Below are positions 1 through 9,296 of a stretch of DNA of 64,000 nt, piece by piece (the first letter of the stretch is position 1; each line of letters begins with the position of its first letter). Origin of the DNA: Nakaseomyces glabratus. Lineage: Eukaryota > Ascomycota > Saccharomycetes > Saccharomycetales > Saccharomycetaceae. Made by a program: the position numbers and the translations under genes. The notes beneath the pieces are model-generated. The model saw nothing but the letters and a program-made list of their open reading frames with translations, had not been told where the DNA came from and did no database searches. The DNA lies in NCBI RefSeq assembly GCF_010111755.1, contig NC_088952.1:62001-126000 (forward strand), given 5' to 3'.

Positions 1-650
1 GATAGTATAATTGAACCTGCTAAAAGGTAAAACACTTTCTTGAATATTAACCAATTGTCTGATTTGAAAAAGGACTTCCAATTGTTTTTAGCTTCAGATT
101 TTGCCATTATCTCACTCTGATGTCCAGCAGAGCTCAAAACGGGAGATGCAACTACAGGTGCAGCTGATAGTGAGGGGGTGTTGCGATTGACATTAGTTGT
201 GTTAACAAACATATCCCCATGAGTAGTAGAGAATCTATTAAGTGTTGGGAAATCTGCAATGTCTTTCTTAACTAGAGGTTTACCTGATACTGCCTCCTGC
301 TGTGTGAAAGCTGAATTATATAATTTTGGCTCATTCACCAGGACACTAGTTGGTCGTATACCAGATTTACCGACACTATTTAGTGCCCCATTCCTATCTA
401 TTATGCGCAATGATTTGAATCTGTAAAAACATAATAGCCCAACCATACTCTGTACTGCTACCAGAGTCCAAAGACCGGTCTTATTGTCCGATGCCGGCAC
501 CAGTGGCCCCCACAATTTGAGACCAAGACTTGGTCGCACCCAAAACTTTTCCACATCTGTTTCATCCTTTGAATTAGAACCGAGGAGGGTTGGCTTCTCC
601 TCATTAGCGTCTCTCTTGTCAGATTTTCCTGGCGGTGTAAATATACCCAT
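1..650 (-). CDS. MGR1: MGR1-like i-AAA protease adaptor subunit, partial (C-terminus beyond window)
   Basis: The frame opens at the ATG complementary to 648-650 and runs without a stop to base 1, so only about the first 216 residues are present. The N-terminus MGIFTPPGK, the block RPSLGLKLWGPLVPA (residues 39-53) and the block KKDIADFPTLNRFSTTHGD (128-146) match yeast Mgr1. A hydrophobic segment lies at about 60-77 and a second begins where the window cuts the gene. Mgr1 works with Mgr3 as a substrate adaptor of the Yme1 i-AAA protease in the mitochondrial inner membrane. Position next to PDI1 agrees with S. cerevisiae YCL044C. The function is from the family; identity rests on these conserved blocks. 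Confidence 0.88.
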   Translation of the reverse strand, partial: MGIFTPPGKSDKRDANEEKPTLLGSNSKDETDVEKFWVRPSLGLKLWGPLVPASDNKTGLWTLVAVQSMVGLLCFYRFKSLRIIDRNGALNSVGKSGIRPTSVLVNEPKLYNSAFTQQEAVSGKPLVKKDIADFPTLNRFSTTHGDMFVNTTNVNRNTPSLSAAPVVASPVLSSAGHQSEIMAKSEAKNNWKSFFKSDNWLIFKKVFYLLAGSIIL

Positions 651-958
651 GATATTCTCCCTTATATATGTAGTGTTGGAAGCAGAAAACAGTAACAATA
701 ACTAATATCAAGCAAACGCTCTTATTTTAGTCGATGAATCACTTAGATTTTCAGTTACTACAGTCCAGATCAATGAAAATAGGCCAATGTCCTCTTGAGT
801 GAACTATTTCCAGTCTATTGTCTTTTTCCACTATTAATTATCTTAAATCCAACAATTCCGTAGTTTTTCTATGAAGTTGCCGATTTCCGGCTTTAAATTC
901 GTCAAATTAAAATGGCAAATTTAATATGACTGGCAGGCTCTGATAGGAGTAACAGTTG
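651..958. other. MGR1 upstream region
   Basis: AT-rich intergenic DNA upstream of MGR1. It could also serve a small plus-strand ORF that begins at 959. I see no clear transcription-factor motif. Confidence 0.4.
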
Positions 959-1174
959 ATGGCTGTGCTGGTATTCGAAGTTATTAGTGTAATTTTAGAG
1001 AATAGTGAACAAAAAGACAAATTGTATATAAACTTAAAGGATTTTGAAATTGCTTTCCATCCCCTGATATACAACATTAAATCTATACTATGTACTGCTA
1101 TTCTATTAGGTTTGATCACCTTAATAAATCTGTATAAAGAATTTGGAGGCAAGAGAAATAATTACAAAATCTAG
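959..1174 (+). CDS. hypothetical small ORF with one predicted membrane segment
   Basis: A 71-codon ATG frame with a polar N-terminal half and a hydrophobic stretch near the C-terminus (SILCTAILLGLITLINLY, about residues 43-60), then a basic tail (GGKRNNYK). This is the layout of a tail-anchored or single-pass protein. I recognise no family. It lies between the MGR1 start and the PDI1 stop, and the opposite strand is also open here, which weakens the case. In S. cerevisiae no gene lies at this position. It may be spurious. Confidence 0.25.
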   Translation: MAVLVFEVISVILENSEQKDKLYINLKDFEIAFHPLIYNIKSILCTAILLGLITLINLYKEFGGKRNNYKI

Positions 1175-1382
1175 ATATTTACTAGCAGTTTGAAGGGTCA
1201 AAATGCCACTGTAGATCGACTACAGCAAACCCCTTTTATAATTGGCTTCAGTCGCAACTGATAGATAAACTAAAATAAAACGTGAAGAAAACATCATGAT
1301 AATGAGTTAACTCATAATAAAACATAATAAATTGAGTGAATTGAAAATAAAGTATTGTAGAAATATCTCCTTTCGGAGCGGC

Positions 1383-2954
1383 CTACAATTCATCATCAAA
1401 TCCATCCTCATCTTCATTGTCGTCTTCAATTTCAGCCTGTTCAGCAGCCTTCTTGGTCTCTAGGAACTTCTTGTGTAGAGAAGAACCGTCAATACCGTTG
1501 GCACCGTTTTCTTTAATGAAAGTCAAGAAGGAGTCCAAAGATCTGTCACCTTCGTAAACAACAGGCTCAGCGTTCTTACCAGCTGGGTACAACAATATGG
1601 TTGGGTAACCAGCAATTTCGACATTGAAAATGTCATTGGCAGTAGCATCAACCTCAGCAATAACAACCTTGTCCTTAGAGGATGAGTCGGAGGCGTAAGT
1701 GTCTGCCAATTCTTCATAAGTTGGAGCCATCTTCTTACAGTGACCACACCATGGGGCATAGTACTTAACAAGAACATCCTTCTTAGGATCAGCAACAATC
1801 TTGTCGTGGGTCTTACCAACGATCTTGAAAACGTTGCTTTCTTGGACTGATGGAACTTCTTCAGACTTGACAATAGCTTCAGCCTTACCAGATAAGACAT
1901 TTTCAACCAATTTGGTGATGTCCTTGGTCTTTAACTTGATAGCCTTGTTCAACTTAGCGAACTCTTCTTCGGCCATTTGTGGTAGACCGAATTTTTGGTT
2001 GCTAGTCATGTTGTGGATAGCGAACAATGGGAATTGTTGCTTCATGTTCAAGTTCTCGGCGTGTCTACCAAATTGCTTGGCATCCAGGCTGACAAAAGCC
2101 ATCTTACCACGGTACTTCTTGGCCAAGTCAGTGAAGAATTTTCTATTTTCTTCAACTTCAGATGGTTCATTGAAGAAGAAGTAAGCTAGAGGCAAACCAC
2201 TTTCTAAGTAGGCATTGAAAACTTCACCGTTGATTTCACCAAAGAATGGCAAAGATTCAACTTTCAACCACTCTTCGAAAACAGATCTGTCCTTAGCCAA
2301 AGTCTTGTGGTCTCCCTTGAAGACAATTTCTTCAGCAGAGGAACCTTCGACAGGTAGGAAGACAGAGATCTTGTTCTCCTTGGATGGCAAAGAGATGAAG
2401 ACGTAGTCATCAGAAAGAGCGTGGGCGAATTGGTAGAAAGTAGCGTTGAAGTCGTTGACACCGAAGTCAACAACCACTGGAACTGTAGAGTTAGCCACTA
2501 AAGCATCTAGAGCAGCCTTGTCTTCGACGACCTGAACAGCTGGTTGTGTTTGCTTGATCATGAACTTGACAATGGCCTCGGCAGTTCTAGCACCGTTGTA
2601 GTCCTTGGCATGAGCAATGTCACCGTCCTTGATCAACTTGATTGATGGGAAACCTGGAATTTGCAATTGCATACATAGGTCTCTGTTGTCATCACAGTCG
2701 ATTTGTACTAGAGAGACATTCTTGCTCTTAAGCTCCTCAGCAGCCTTGACGTACTCTGGAGCTAACTTCTTACAATGACCACACCATGGGGCAAAGAACT
2801 CAGCCATAACCAAGGAGTTCTCCTTCAAGAAGTCCTGGAAGTTGTCTTGTTCTAGCTTAACAACAGCAGAATCAGCTGGTGCAACAGCGTCTTGTGCAGA
2901 AACACCCAAAGCTGCAGTGGCAGCCAAGGCTAATAGACCCTTGTTAAAAAGCAT
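1383..2954 (-). CDS. PDI1: protein disulfide isomerase
   Basis: Catalyses formation and reshuffling of disulfide bonds in the ER lumen. The 523-residue protein starts at the ATG complementary to 2952-2954; an upstream extension of the frame begins only at a TTG and would bury the signal peptide. Residues 1-20 form a signal peptide. Two thioredoxin-type active sites, both APWCGHCKK, sit at about C58-C61 (a domain) and C403-C406 (a' domain), with two redox-inactive domains between. The acidic tail ends in DDEL, an ER-retrieval signal that differs from the HDEL of S. cerevisiae. Strong codon bias fits high expression. The neighbour MGR1 is as in S. cerevisiae (YCL043C/YCL044C). Confidence 0.97.
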   Translation of the reverse strand: MLFNKGLLALAATAALGVSAQDAVAPADSAVVKLEQDNFQDFLKENSLVMAEFFAPWCGHCKKLAPEYVKAAEELKSKNVSLVQIDCDDNRDLCMQLQIPGFPSIKLIKDGDIAHAKDYNGARTAEAIVKFMIKQTQPAVQVVEDKAALDALVANSTVPVVVDFGVNDFNATFYQFAHALSDDYVFISLPSKENKISVFLPVEGSSAEEIVFKGDHKTLAKDRSVFEEWLKVESLPFFGEINGEVFNAYLESGLPLAYFFFNEPSEVEENRKFFTDLAKKYRGKMAFVSLDAKQFGRHAENLNMKQQFPLFAIHNMTSNQKFGLPQMAEEEFAKLNKAIKLKTKDITKLVENVLSGKAEAIVKSEEVPSVQESNVFKIVGKTHDKIVADPKKDVLVKYYAPWCGHCKKMAPTYEELADTYASDSSSKDKVVIAEVDATANDIFNVEIAGYPTILLYPAGKNAEPVVYEGDRSLDSFLTFIKENGANGIDGSSLHKKFLETKKAAEQAEIEDDNEDEDGFDDEL

Positions 2955-4912
2955 ATTGTTTATTGGTATGTGCTTTTCACAGTTTTGCAAAGAATATGAC
3001 CGCTAGCAAACAGTCCAAGAAAATGCAATTTATAGTGACAAATCCTATCTCGATCCCATTAACTATATCTCTTTATATATATATATTAACCTATCTTGTC
3101 GATACGATACTATGCAAAACCTTAGCAAAGACACACGTAATGAGTGCAACACCTTGAGATAGAGAGAAAAGAAAGGGTGACAACTTCGAAAGCTGTTTGA
3201 GAAAGGACTTGCGGTGAAAGGCAGAAGAAACACCAGAGGATCCAAAGCAGTTCTGACAGGAAAGTGTAATATTGAAAGCCTCCTCCTCTGAATTGCAGTG
3301 AACTAGTGAGGAAACGGACGCCGTCCCATTTATTTTGACGTAGACCTATCAACTACAGACGGTGAGAACGATTTTGGCTTCCAAGACCTTCTGCTGGAGG
3401 GCAAAAAGGATTGGTATCGTTGCTCGAGTTCTTCATGGTGATCGAAAGAGAATGCTTGTCTCCCAGTCGATGATATTGATATTTGATAAGGATCAAGAGC
3501 ACACAAGCAGTATATTGAGCTTCAACTTCACGAAAGAGTTTCAGAGATTCGACACTGAAGATCCTCTTAAGAAATCGTTGAGTACTTTTTTGTAAGGCCA
3601 GTCCACTCTTTTTCTTGTACTTCTTGCTTCTGATTTATTGTGGGTGGCAAATGGGTTAAATGAAAGGCCCTCTCTCAGAAGACATGCTCAGCAATGCTAT
3701 GCGTCTGCCTTAGGATAACGAGATACTTCCTGCATTACTGTCTGACTGTCTGCTTCAAATTCCGCCCTTGACGTCTATGGACAGAAATGCTCTGGACCTC
3801 CTTCACAATGAGAAGGGATCGACAGTATAGCAGTAAGCCTCGATTATTCCTATTAGTGTTTCTGCTGTCATTGGGATCCTTCAACTGCATCAGTGAAAGT
3901 AAAAATAGAAACCTATATCTAGAAGACTACGTTTTTGCAGATAGCATACTAAATCAAAAGTATCTACCCTACTATATCTTAAACTTGTATAACATAATGT
4001 AATTCAGAGCTTCTTCATTTATGCTATACTGCTGATATGGCACTAGGGAAGAACAATCGGAGGCATTAGTCTTGGGGTAACTGTATTTATGCCTTCACAT
4101 CCCTTTACTATTGTAGAAACGATAGAATGGAGGAAATATCTTTATGAAATATCTCATATTAACATCTGTTCTATGTATAAGTAATTTAGAGACGGAGTAA
4201 ATGAAGCCTGACAAAGGAGAAATATCTTATGGCCTGGAGGCATAAATGCTGAAACGCATTTACACAGAATAATAATTACATATACAACAGACATAAAGGC
4301 GGCTCGCTTGCGTTTAGCTTTACCAACCTGATTCTCTCAATGAAATGTTGATCTTAATTTTGGCATCATGACAAACTTAATTATTCTGATCTCATTTCAC
4401 AATATTACCGTGAAGGTGATTCAAACTACGCTATTTGCCATATCGAAGAACTTCTCTTTATTTACAATTTTCGGTATATCATGCTACTTCCACCATTTTC
4501 TAAAATTCAGTAGCACAATACGCAGTGCACTTATTAATATTTATTGTGGTGTAAAACATTCAATACAGAACACCAGTTCTGTATGTCTAGTGTGTTAATA
4601 CATGGCTATAGCGTATTTCGCATCCTGTTAGGCGGCTGATCAACTTTGTGTCAACTAAATAATGTAAGCGGAATTGAGCCCTTCAGCAATAGACTCACAA
4701 AAATAGGTCAACGCAAGATTTATTTAAGAAAACCAGAAACTCTTTCATTTTTACCAACGTTATCTTCTCTTTCCTATACATTAGCACTAATATGATTTTT
4801 AATGCACATAATTCTATACAGTAAAGTACAATAATACGTTTCATTCATTTTGTTCCATTAAAATAAGACACCTATTAACTCGATCTATATAGAATACTTC
4901 AAATTATTTGAA
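2955..4912. other. PDI1 upstream region and long intergenic gap
   Basis: About 2 kb without a recognisable gene. It should hold the PDI1 promoter and, at the right end, the promoter of the glucokinase-like gene. TGACGTA at 3336-3342, 382 bp upstream of PDI1, resembles a CRE or Hac1-type element but is a weak candidate. Short ATG frames at 3787-4002 and 4368-4598 are of random-looking composition. S. cerevisiae has only dubious ORFs here. Confidence 0.5.
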
Positions 4913-6163
4913 ATGGCATTTCACGAGTTTCATTCACAACAGCAACTTAAACTAGATAAAGAAGTACAATCAATTATTGATAAGTTTGAAATAAATCAAG
5001 TGAAGTTGATAAAGTTATGTAACGAATACACCGATAGTTTACAAACATTCAAAGTCAATCACTTATTTGGAACAGGACAGGAAGCTGGTGACGTTGTACT
5101 AGCATATCTACAGAGACCTTTCTTTAAAATATGCCTTGTGAGGGTGAATTTTAATAATTCGCAAATACTACATCAGCAATGTAACAAGATATCTCAAGAG
5201 TTGTTCAATTCGGAACATCAATTAGCTGAAAGAATGTGTGCATATACTCTCATGTTTCTCAGGTTATACCTGCCTCATCTATATGATACTCCATTTATTC
5301 TACCATTTATTGTACAGGACTATCCCGTTAGATATTATAGCCTTCCCGTCAAGTATCAACGGTTACTGCAGTTGGCAGGAATTTACAATGTCCAAGTAAA
5401 GGTGACTTCCGAATCCCTTGCATCATTAAACTATACAAATTATAGTACCTATTTCATGGGGGCTTCAAAAAATATCAATTTAATTGCTAGTTGCTTTATC
5501 GGAGAGACATATTGTAGTTGCATTAGGGTGACAAATTCAAAAGCCGGACTACTTGATTTCAGAATTCCTCTTACCAAATTACCAAAAACGGATTTTGATT
5601 TCCATACAATTGACAGGTTTGATAAATTAATTACATCAGATCACATATCAGAAACTGTTAGAAATTGCTTAATATTCTTACATAGTAGGAGACAAATACT
5701 TTCCAAATATCACTCACTCTGCGATTTACCCAATTGTATTAAAAGCCACTTTAAACTTGATACAGATACCATGGCCCATATTGTGCTAGATGAGAGCGAG
5801 AAACTATCAATTGCTAACTTGGTAATGCTCCAACAGTGGGAGCTGGAAACAAATACTAACGATCGACAAGTGATTAAAAAAATAGTAAAAGCTGTAATAA
5901 AAAGATCTGCAACTCTGAGCGCAATTCCAATTGTAGTAGAAATAATGAATCACATAAAACATTTAAAGGAACAGAATGAAACATTTCAATCCGCTACGAT
6001 AGGTTGTAATGGAAGTTTGATAGAAATATTCCCAGATTATAACAAATACTTTTCTGAGACTTTAGCCAACTCTCCTTTGGGTCCAGATATTGCCAAAAAA
6101 ATAAATGTTACCACTAACATGGAAGCCATTGAAATTGGTGGTGCATGTTTAGTGTACCAATAA
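4913..6163 (+). CDS. hexokinase-fold protein at the GLK1 locus, predicted catalytically inactive
   Basis: A 416-codon intact frame. The C-terminal half aligns by eye with glucokinase/hexokinase: the block around residues 225-325 (FLHSRRQILSKYH, then KIVKAVIKRSATLSAIP) and the end (IGCNGSLIE, then LANSPLGPD). The catalytic motifs are lost. The phosphate loop DLGGTN reads YLQRPF (65-70), the TNDT motif with the catalytic Asp reads SLAS (168-171), and the GTGTN loop reads IGETY (196-200). It is about 80 residues shorter than Glk1. It lies between PDI1 and GID7, exactly where S. cerevisiae has GLK1 (YCL040W). I infer a decayed GLK1 orthologue kept as a non-catalytic protein, perhaps regulatory; slow pseudogenisation is the alternative. 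Confidence 0.8.
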   Translation: MAFHEFHSQQQLKLDKEVQSIIDKFEINQVKLIKLCNEYTDSLQTFKVNHLFGTGQEAGDVVLAYLQRPFFKICLVRVNFNNSQILHQQCNKISQELFNSEHQLAERMCAYTLMFLRLYLPHLYDTPFILPFIVQDYPVRYYSLPVKYQRLLQLAGIYNVQVKVTSESLASLNYTNYSTYFMGASKNINLIASCFIGETYCSCIRVTNSKAGLLDFRIPLTKLPKTDFDFHTIDRFDKLITSDHISETVRNCLIFLHSRRQILSKYHSLCDLPNCIKSHFKLDTDTMAHIVLDESEKLSIANLVMLQQWELETNTNDRQVIKKIVKAVIKRSATLSAIPIVVEIMNHIKHLKEQNETFQSATIGCNGSLIEIFPDYNKYFSETLANSPLGPDIAKKINVTTNMEAIEIGGACLVYQ

Positions 6164-6736
6164 TGCATTTCTCACCTACAATTTTATACAGTTGAAATTT
6201 GTTTATAGCTAGTATAAAATTATTTTAACTGGGCCAAACAATTTGTATTCATTGCAAATCCAATAAGTACGTAATAATATTCAAGGCCATATAATTATAC
6301 AGATAACAACCACAAAATCATCGAGTTATCATAGAGTAAATGAATCTGTACCTGTATATGTATTGCTGATTCATATATCAGATGATTGAATGAATCACAG
6401 GATATCATAAAAGACGTTGAGACTGAACGGGGTATGGGAACATCAACAAGTCACCCTTTATGCATGATTAAACTCAGTTCTCCTAGAATATTAAAGAATG
6501 TTAACACTATAATTTGATCCCAATAGTAGCCTATACAAACTACAAATACTGAGTTGCTGTTATTCAAGTGTTTCTATCAGAATCGGCAGCAGAGTCATAC
6601 AATTTTGAGATCAAAACTCTTCCTACACCAATTGAAAATTGGTTGCAACTAATCGAGCGGTGGAAGCTAAGTGTTCAGTTACTGGAGAATAAACTTACAA
6701 ATATTTCTTTTCAAGGATTAATTTTGTATTATAGTA
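6164..6736. other. intergenic region upstream of GID7
   Basis: AT-rich spacer holding the 3' end of the glucokinase-like gene and the GID7 promoter. No gene or strong motif was seen; an open frame at 6568-6765 starts at a non-ATG codon and overlaps the GID7 start. Confidence 0.4.
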
Positions 6737-9175
6737 ATGACTGCTTCTGCTTCAGTACCAAATGAGAGAAGTTTTAGTAATGATGTCACTGACCCAATGC
6801 AAAATATCAATATGTTTGACAAAGTACAGTTAACGAAATTACTAATTCACACATTAAGAGAGTTAGGATATGATGAGTCTGCTATAAAATTACAAGAAGA
6901 AAGTGGTGGAATACAGGTTGAGTCATCCATTGTCCAGAATCTTCTCAAATGGATACGTGCTGGGTCTTACCATTATATATCATTCGTCGAATTAGCACAG
7001 CTACCCTTACAAAATGGCCGACTAACAGATGATCAGAGAATGGCAGAACTAGTAGCACATTATCAATCATTTGAATCCAATGATGCTGGCTATTCTGAAG
7101 CTAAAAATTCAATGAAAATTGAAAACGTGATTACAACCCCGATTAATACTAGCAGGACTATAGATCGAATGAGTACAAACTTAGAACAATTTAATGATGC
7201 AATTGCACAGATACAAACATTAAACTTATCGTCCATCAACATAGAACGCATCCGAGCAGTTTTAGAAATTTCAATACTGATCTGCAGACAAGTATTCCTT
7301 GAGCTCATATTTGAGAATAAAGATTTTCACACAGCCTTAATTTTGCTTAGAGGTACTATAAGAAGATATACTGAAGTATGGGATAGTATTGATCCGAAGA
7401 TTGAAGGGCTTCAGGATGAACAGCAAACTTTTGCACCAGAAATTATTCTTAAAGACATGTCTTCATTAATAACATGCCCAAATGAATCAATTATAACTGG
7501 ACTATGGCCAAACTCGCTAACTAAAAGCCGCGAAAATCTTATTCAGACAATCTCAAACTACATTAACCCCAATGATCTTGTCCCTAAGGGAAGACTTTTG
7601 ACGCTTCTGAGACAAGCTGTGAAATATCAACGTTCAAAGGACGTTTTTAATTTTTCAGATCAAGAAGTTAGTAACGGTATCGAAATGGAAGACATAAGTG
7701 CTTCGAAAGAGTTGAATAAATACAACCTGTTACAAGACAATACTAGTAACTTCCAAAAAATTGCGTTTGAAAATGAGAAAACCTTGACTCAACACTCCGA
7801 TGAAGTATGGTATCTACAATTCTCACCAGACGGAAGATACCTGGCTAGTGTTTCTGCGGATGCTACGACTGATAGAAAAATATACATTTACGATGTGCAG
7901 AACGACTTCCAAGTATACAAAATATTATCAGGAAATTCCCAATGCATTCTTTATCTATCCTTTTCTCCGGATAGTAAACTTTTGGTGTCATGTCCCTTTA
8001 ATGCCATCGTAAATATCTACTCGATTCATGCGGAAGGGGAACCTATTGACATTAATCCAGAATCTGATAATAAAATCGTAGCTGAGGTAATTAAACCCAT
8101 TGATTCTTTTTATGTTTTACCCGGCAAAGAGTTTAAAAGAAATCGCTCTGATTCAAATAATTCAATGGATGGTGCCTCTCGAGATGTTCCATCAAATCAA
8201 AATAGGCCTCAAGATCTAATGGCCACAATGGAATCAGGTTCTCCATTAGAGCCTAGATCAAGAAGTGACTCTCCTTCTCGTCACTCCATTAACCCAGTAA
8301 GGATATGGTGTTGTGACTGGTTTCATACGGAAAGGCATAGTGGTAAATTTGTAGTTGGGTCACCGGACAGGGAAGTTGCTATATATGACACGAACTCTTC
8401 TTCAGTAGTATTCTGCTTTTCTCAGAATACAGTTATCCCAAGCAGTATAGCATTACAACAAAATATACTTGGATCTAGTCCAATATCAGGAGGAAATGCG
8501 TTGAATAATATAACCAGGCGCGACTCTACCTTTAGTAATAATGAAATATTTCCAAGAGTTCATGATATAAAGATCAGCAACGATGACAACTCCCTTATAT
8601 TAATGACGCACCAGGGTAAGATTGACGTATACGATATTTCCAGATTACCAAGTAATAATGATAATTACTTTGATATCATGGCTGAGTATGAGAAAACAAT
8701 CATACCCTTAGCAAGCCGTCTAAATGTCGAAAAAAATATGACATGTATATCCATTCCTAAACCAGGTTCATTTTATGATCCGGCCTTAGATTCCCTTTTA
8801 CTTGTAAACTTACAATCGAGTGAAATACAATTATGGAATTATAGGGAAAATATACTGATCCAGAAATACTTTGGTCAGAAACAGGAACAATTTATTATTA
8901 GATCGTGCTTCGGATTTGAAAATAAGCTTGTAGCAAGTGGTTCAGAAGACGGCAAAGTATACATATGGGATAGAGTGAGGGGAAATATTTTGGGTGTTTT
9001 AAAAGCACATGTTAATGACAAACCAGCACAGTCCAATGGAAACATCAATTCTAATAACAACAAAAAGAATGGTAAGAATTGTAATACTGTTGTTTGGAAC
9101 CCAGCTGATCATAACATGTTTGCATCTGGAGGTGACGATGGATTTATTAAAGTTTGGAAATTAGTTAAAGACTAA
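6737..9175 (+). CDS. GID7: GID/CTLH ubiquitin ligase subunit with WD40 repeats
   Basis: An 812-residue protein (S. cerevisiae Gid7 is about 745). The N-terminus carries a LisH/CTLH-like helical region (KLLIHTLRELGYDESAIKL, about residues 34-52). WD40 repeats begin near residue 350 (VWYLQFSPDGRYLASVSAD) and end with the last blades at the C-terminus (VVWNPADHNMFASGGDDG then IKVWKLVKD). A Ser/Asn-rich insert at about 470-515 interrupts the propeller. Gid7 is a subunit of the cytosolic GID E3 ligase that removes gluconeogenic enzymes after glucose return, and it drives higher-order assembly of the complex. Order PDI1-(GLK1)-GID7-ATG22 is as in S. cerevisiae (YCL039W). Confidence 0.93.
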   Translation: MTASASVPNERSFSNDVTDPMQNINMFDKVQLTKLLIHTLRELGYDESAIKLQEESGGIQVESSIVQNLLKWIRAGSYHYISFVELAQLPLQNGRLTDDQRMAELVAHYQSFESNDAGYSEAKNSMKIENVITTPINTSRTIDRMSTNLEQFNDAIAQIQTLNLSSINIERIRAVLEISILICRQVFLELIFENKDFHTALILLRGTIRRYTEVWDSIDPKIEGLQDEQQTFAPEIILKDMSSLITCPNESIITGLWPNSLTKSRENLIQTISNYINPNDLVPKGRLLTLLRQAVKYQRSKDVFNFSDQEVSNGIEMEDISASKELNKYNLLQDNTSNFQKIAFENEKTLTQHSDEVWYLQFSPDGRYLASVSADATTDRKIYIYDVQNDFQVYKILSGNSQCILYLSFSPDSKLLVSCPFNAIVNIYSIHAEGEPIDINPESDNKIVAEVIKPIDSFYVLPGKEFKRNRSDSNNSMDGASRDVPSNQNRPQDLMATMESGSPLEPRSRSDSPSRHSINPVRIWCCDWFHTERHSGKFVVGSPDREVAIYDTNSSSVVFCFSQNTVIPSSIALQQNILGSSPISGGNALNNITRRDSTFSNNEIFPRVHDIKISNDDNSLILMTHQGKIDVYDISRLPSNNDNYFDIMAEYEKTIIPLASRLNVEKNMTCISIPKPGSFYDPALDSLLLVNLQSSEIQLWNYRENILIQKYFGQKQEQFIIRSCFGFENKLVASGSEDGKVYIWDRVRGNILGVLKAHVNDKPAQSNGNINSNNNKKNGKNCNTVVWNPADHNMFASGGDDGFIKVWKLVKD

Positions 9176-9296
9176 GTCTCGCATAAGCCGATATACTTTA
9201 TATTCTTGATTGACGAAATATCTGTATATAGAATAGATCAATATTAGAATACATTGAACTTTGAGGTTAGTCAAAGTATAATGCTGTTATAGTAGT

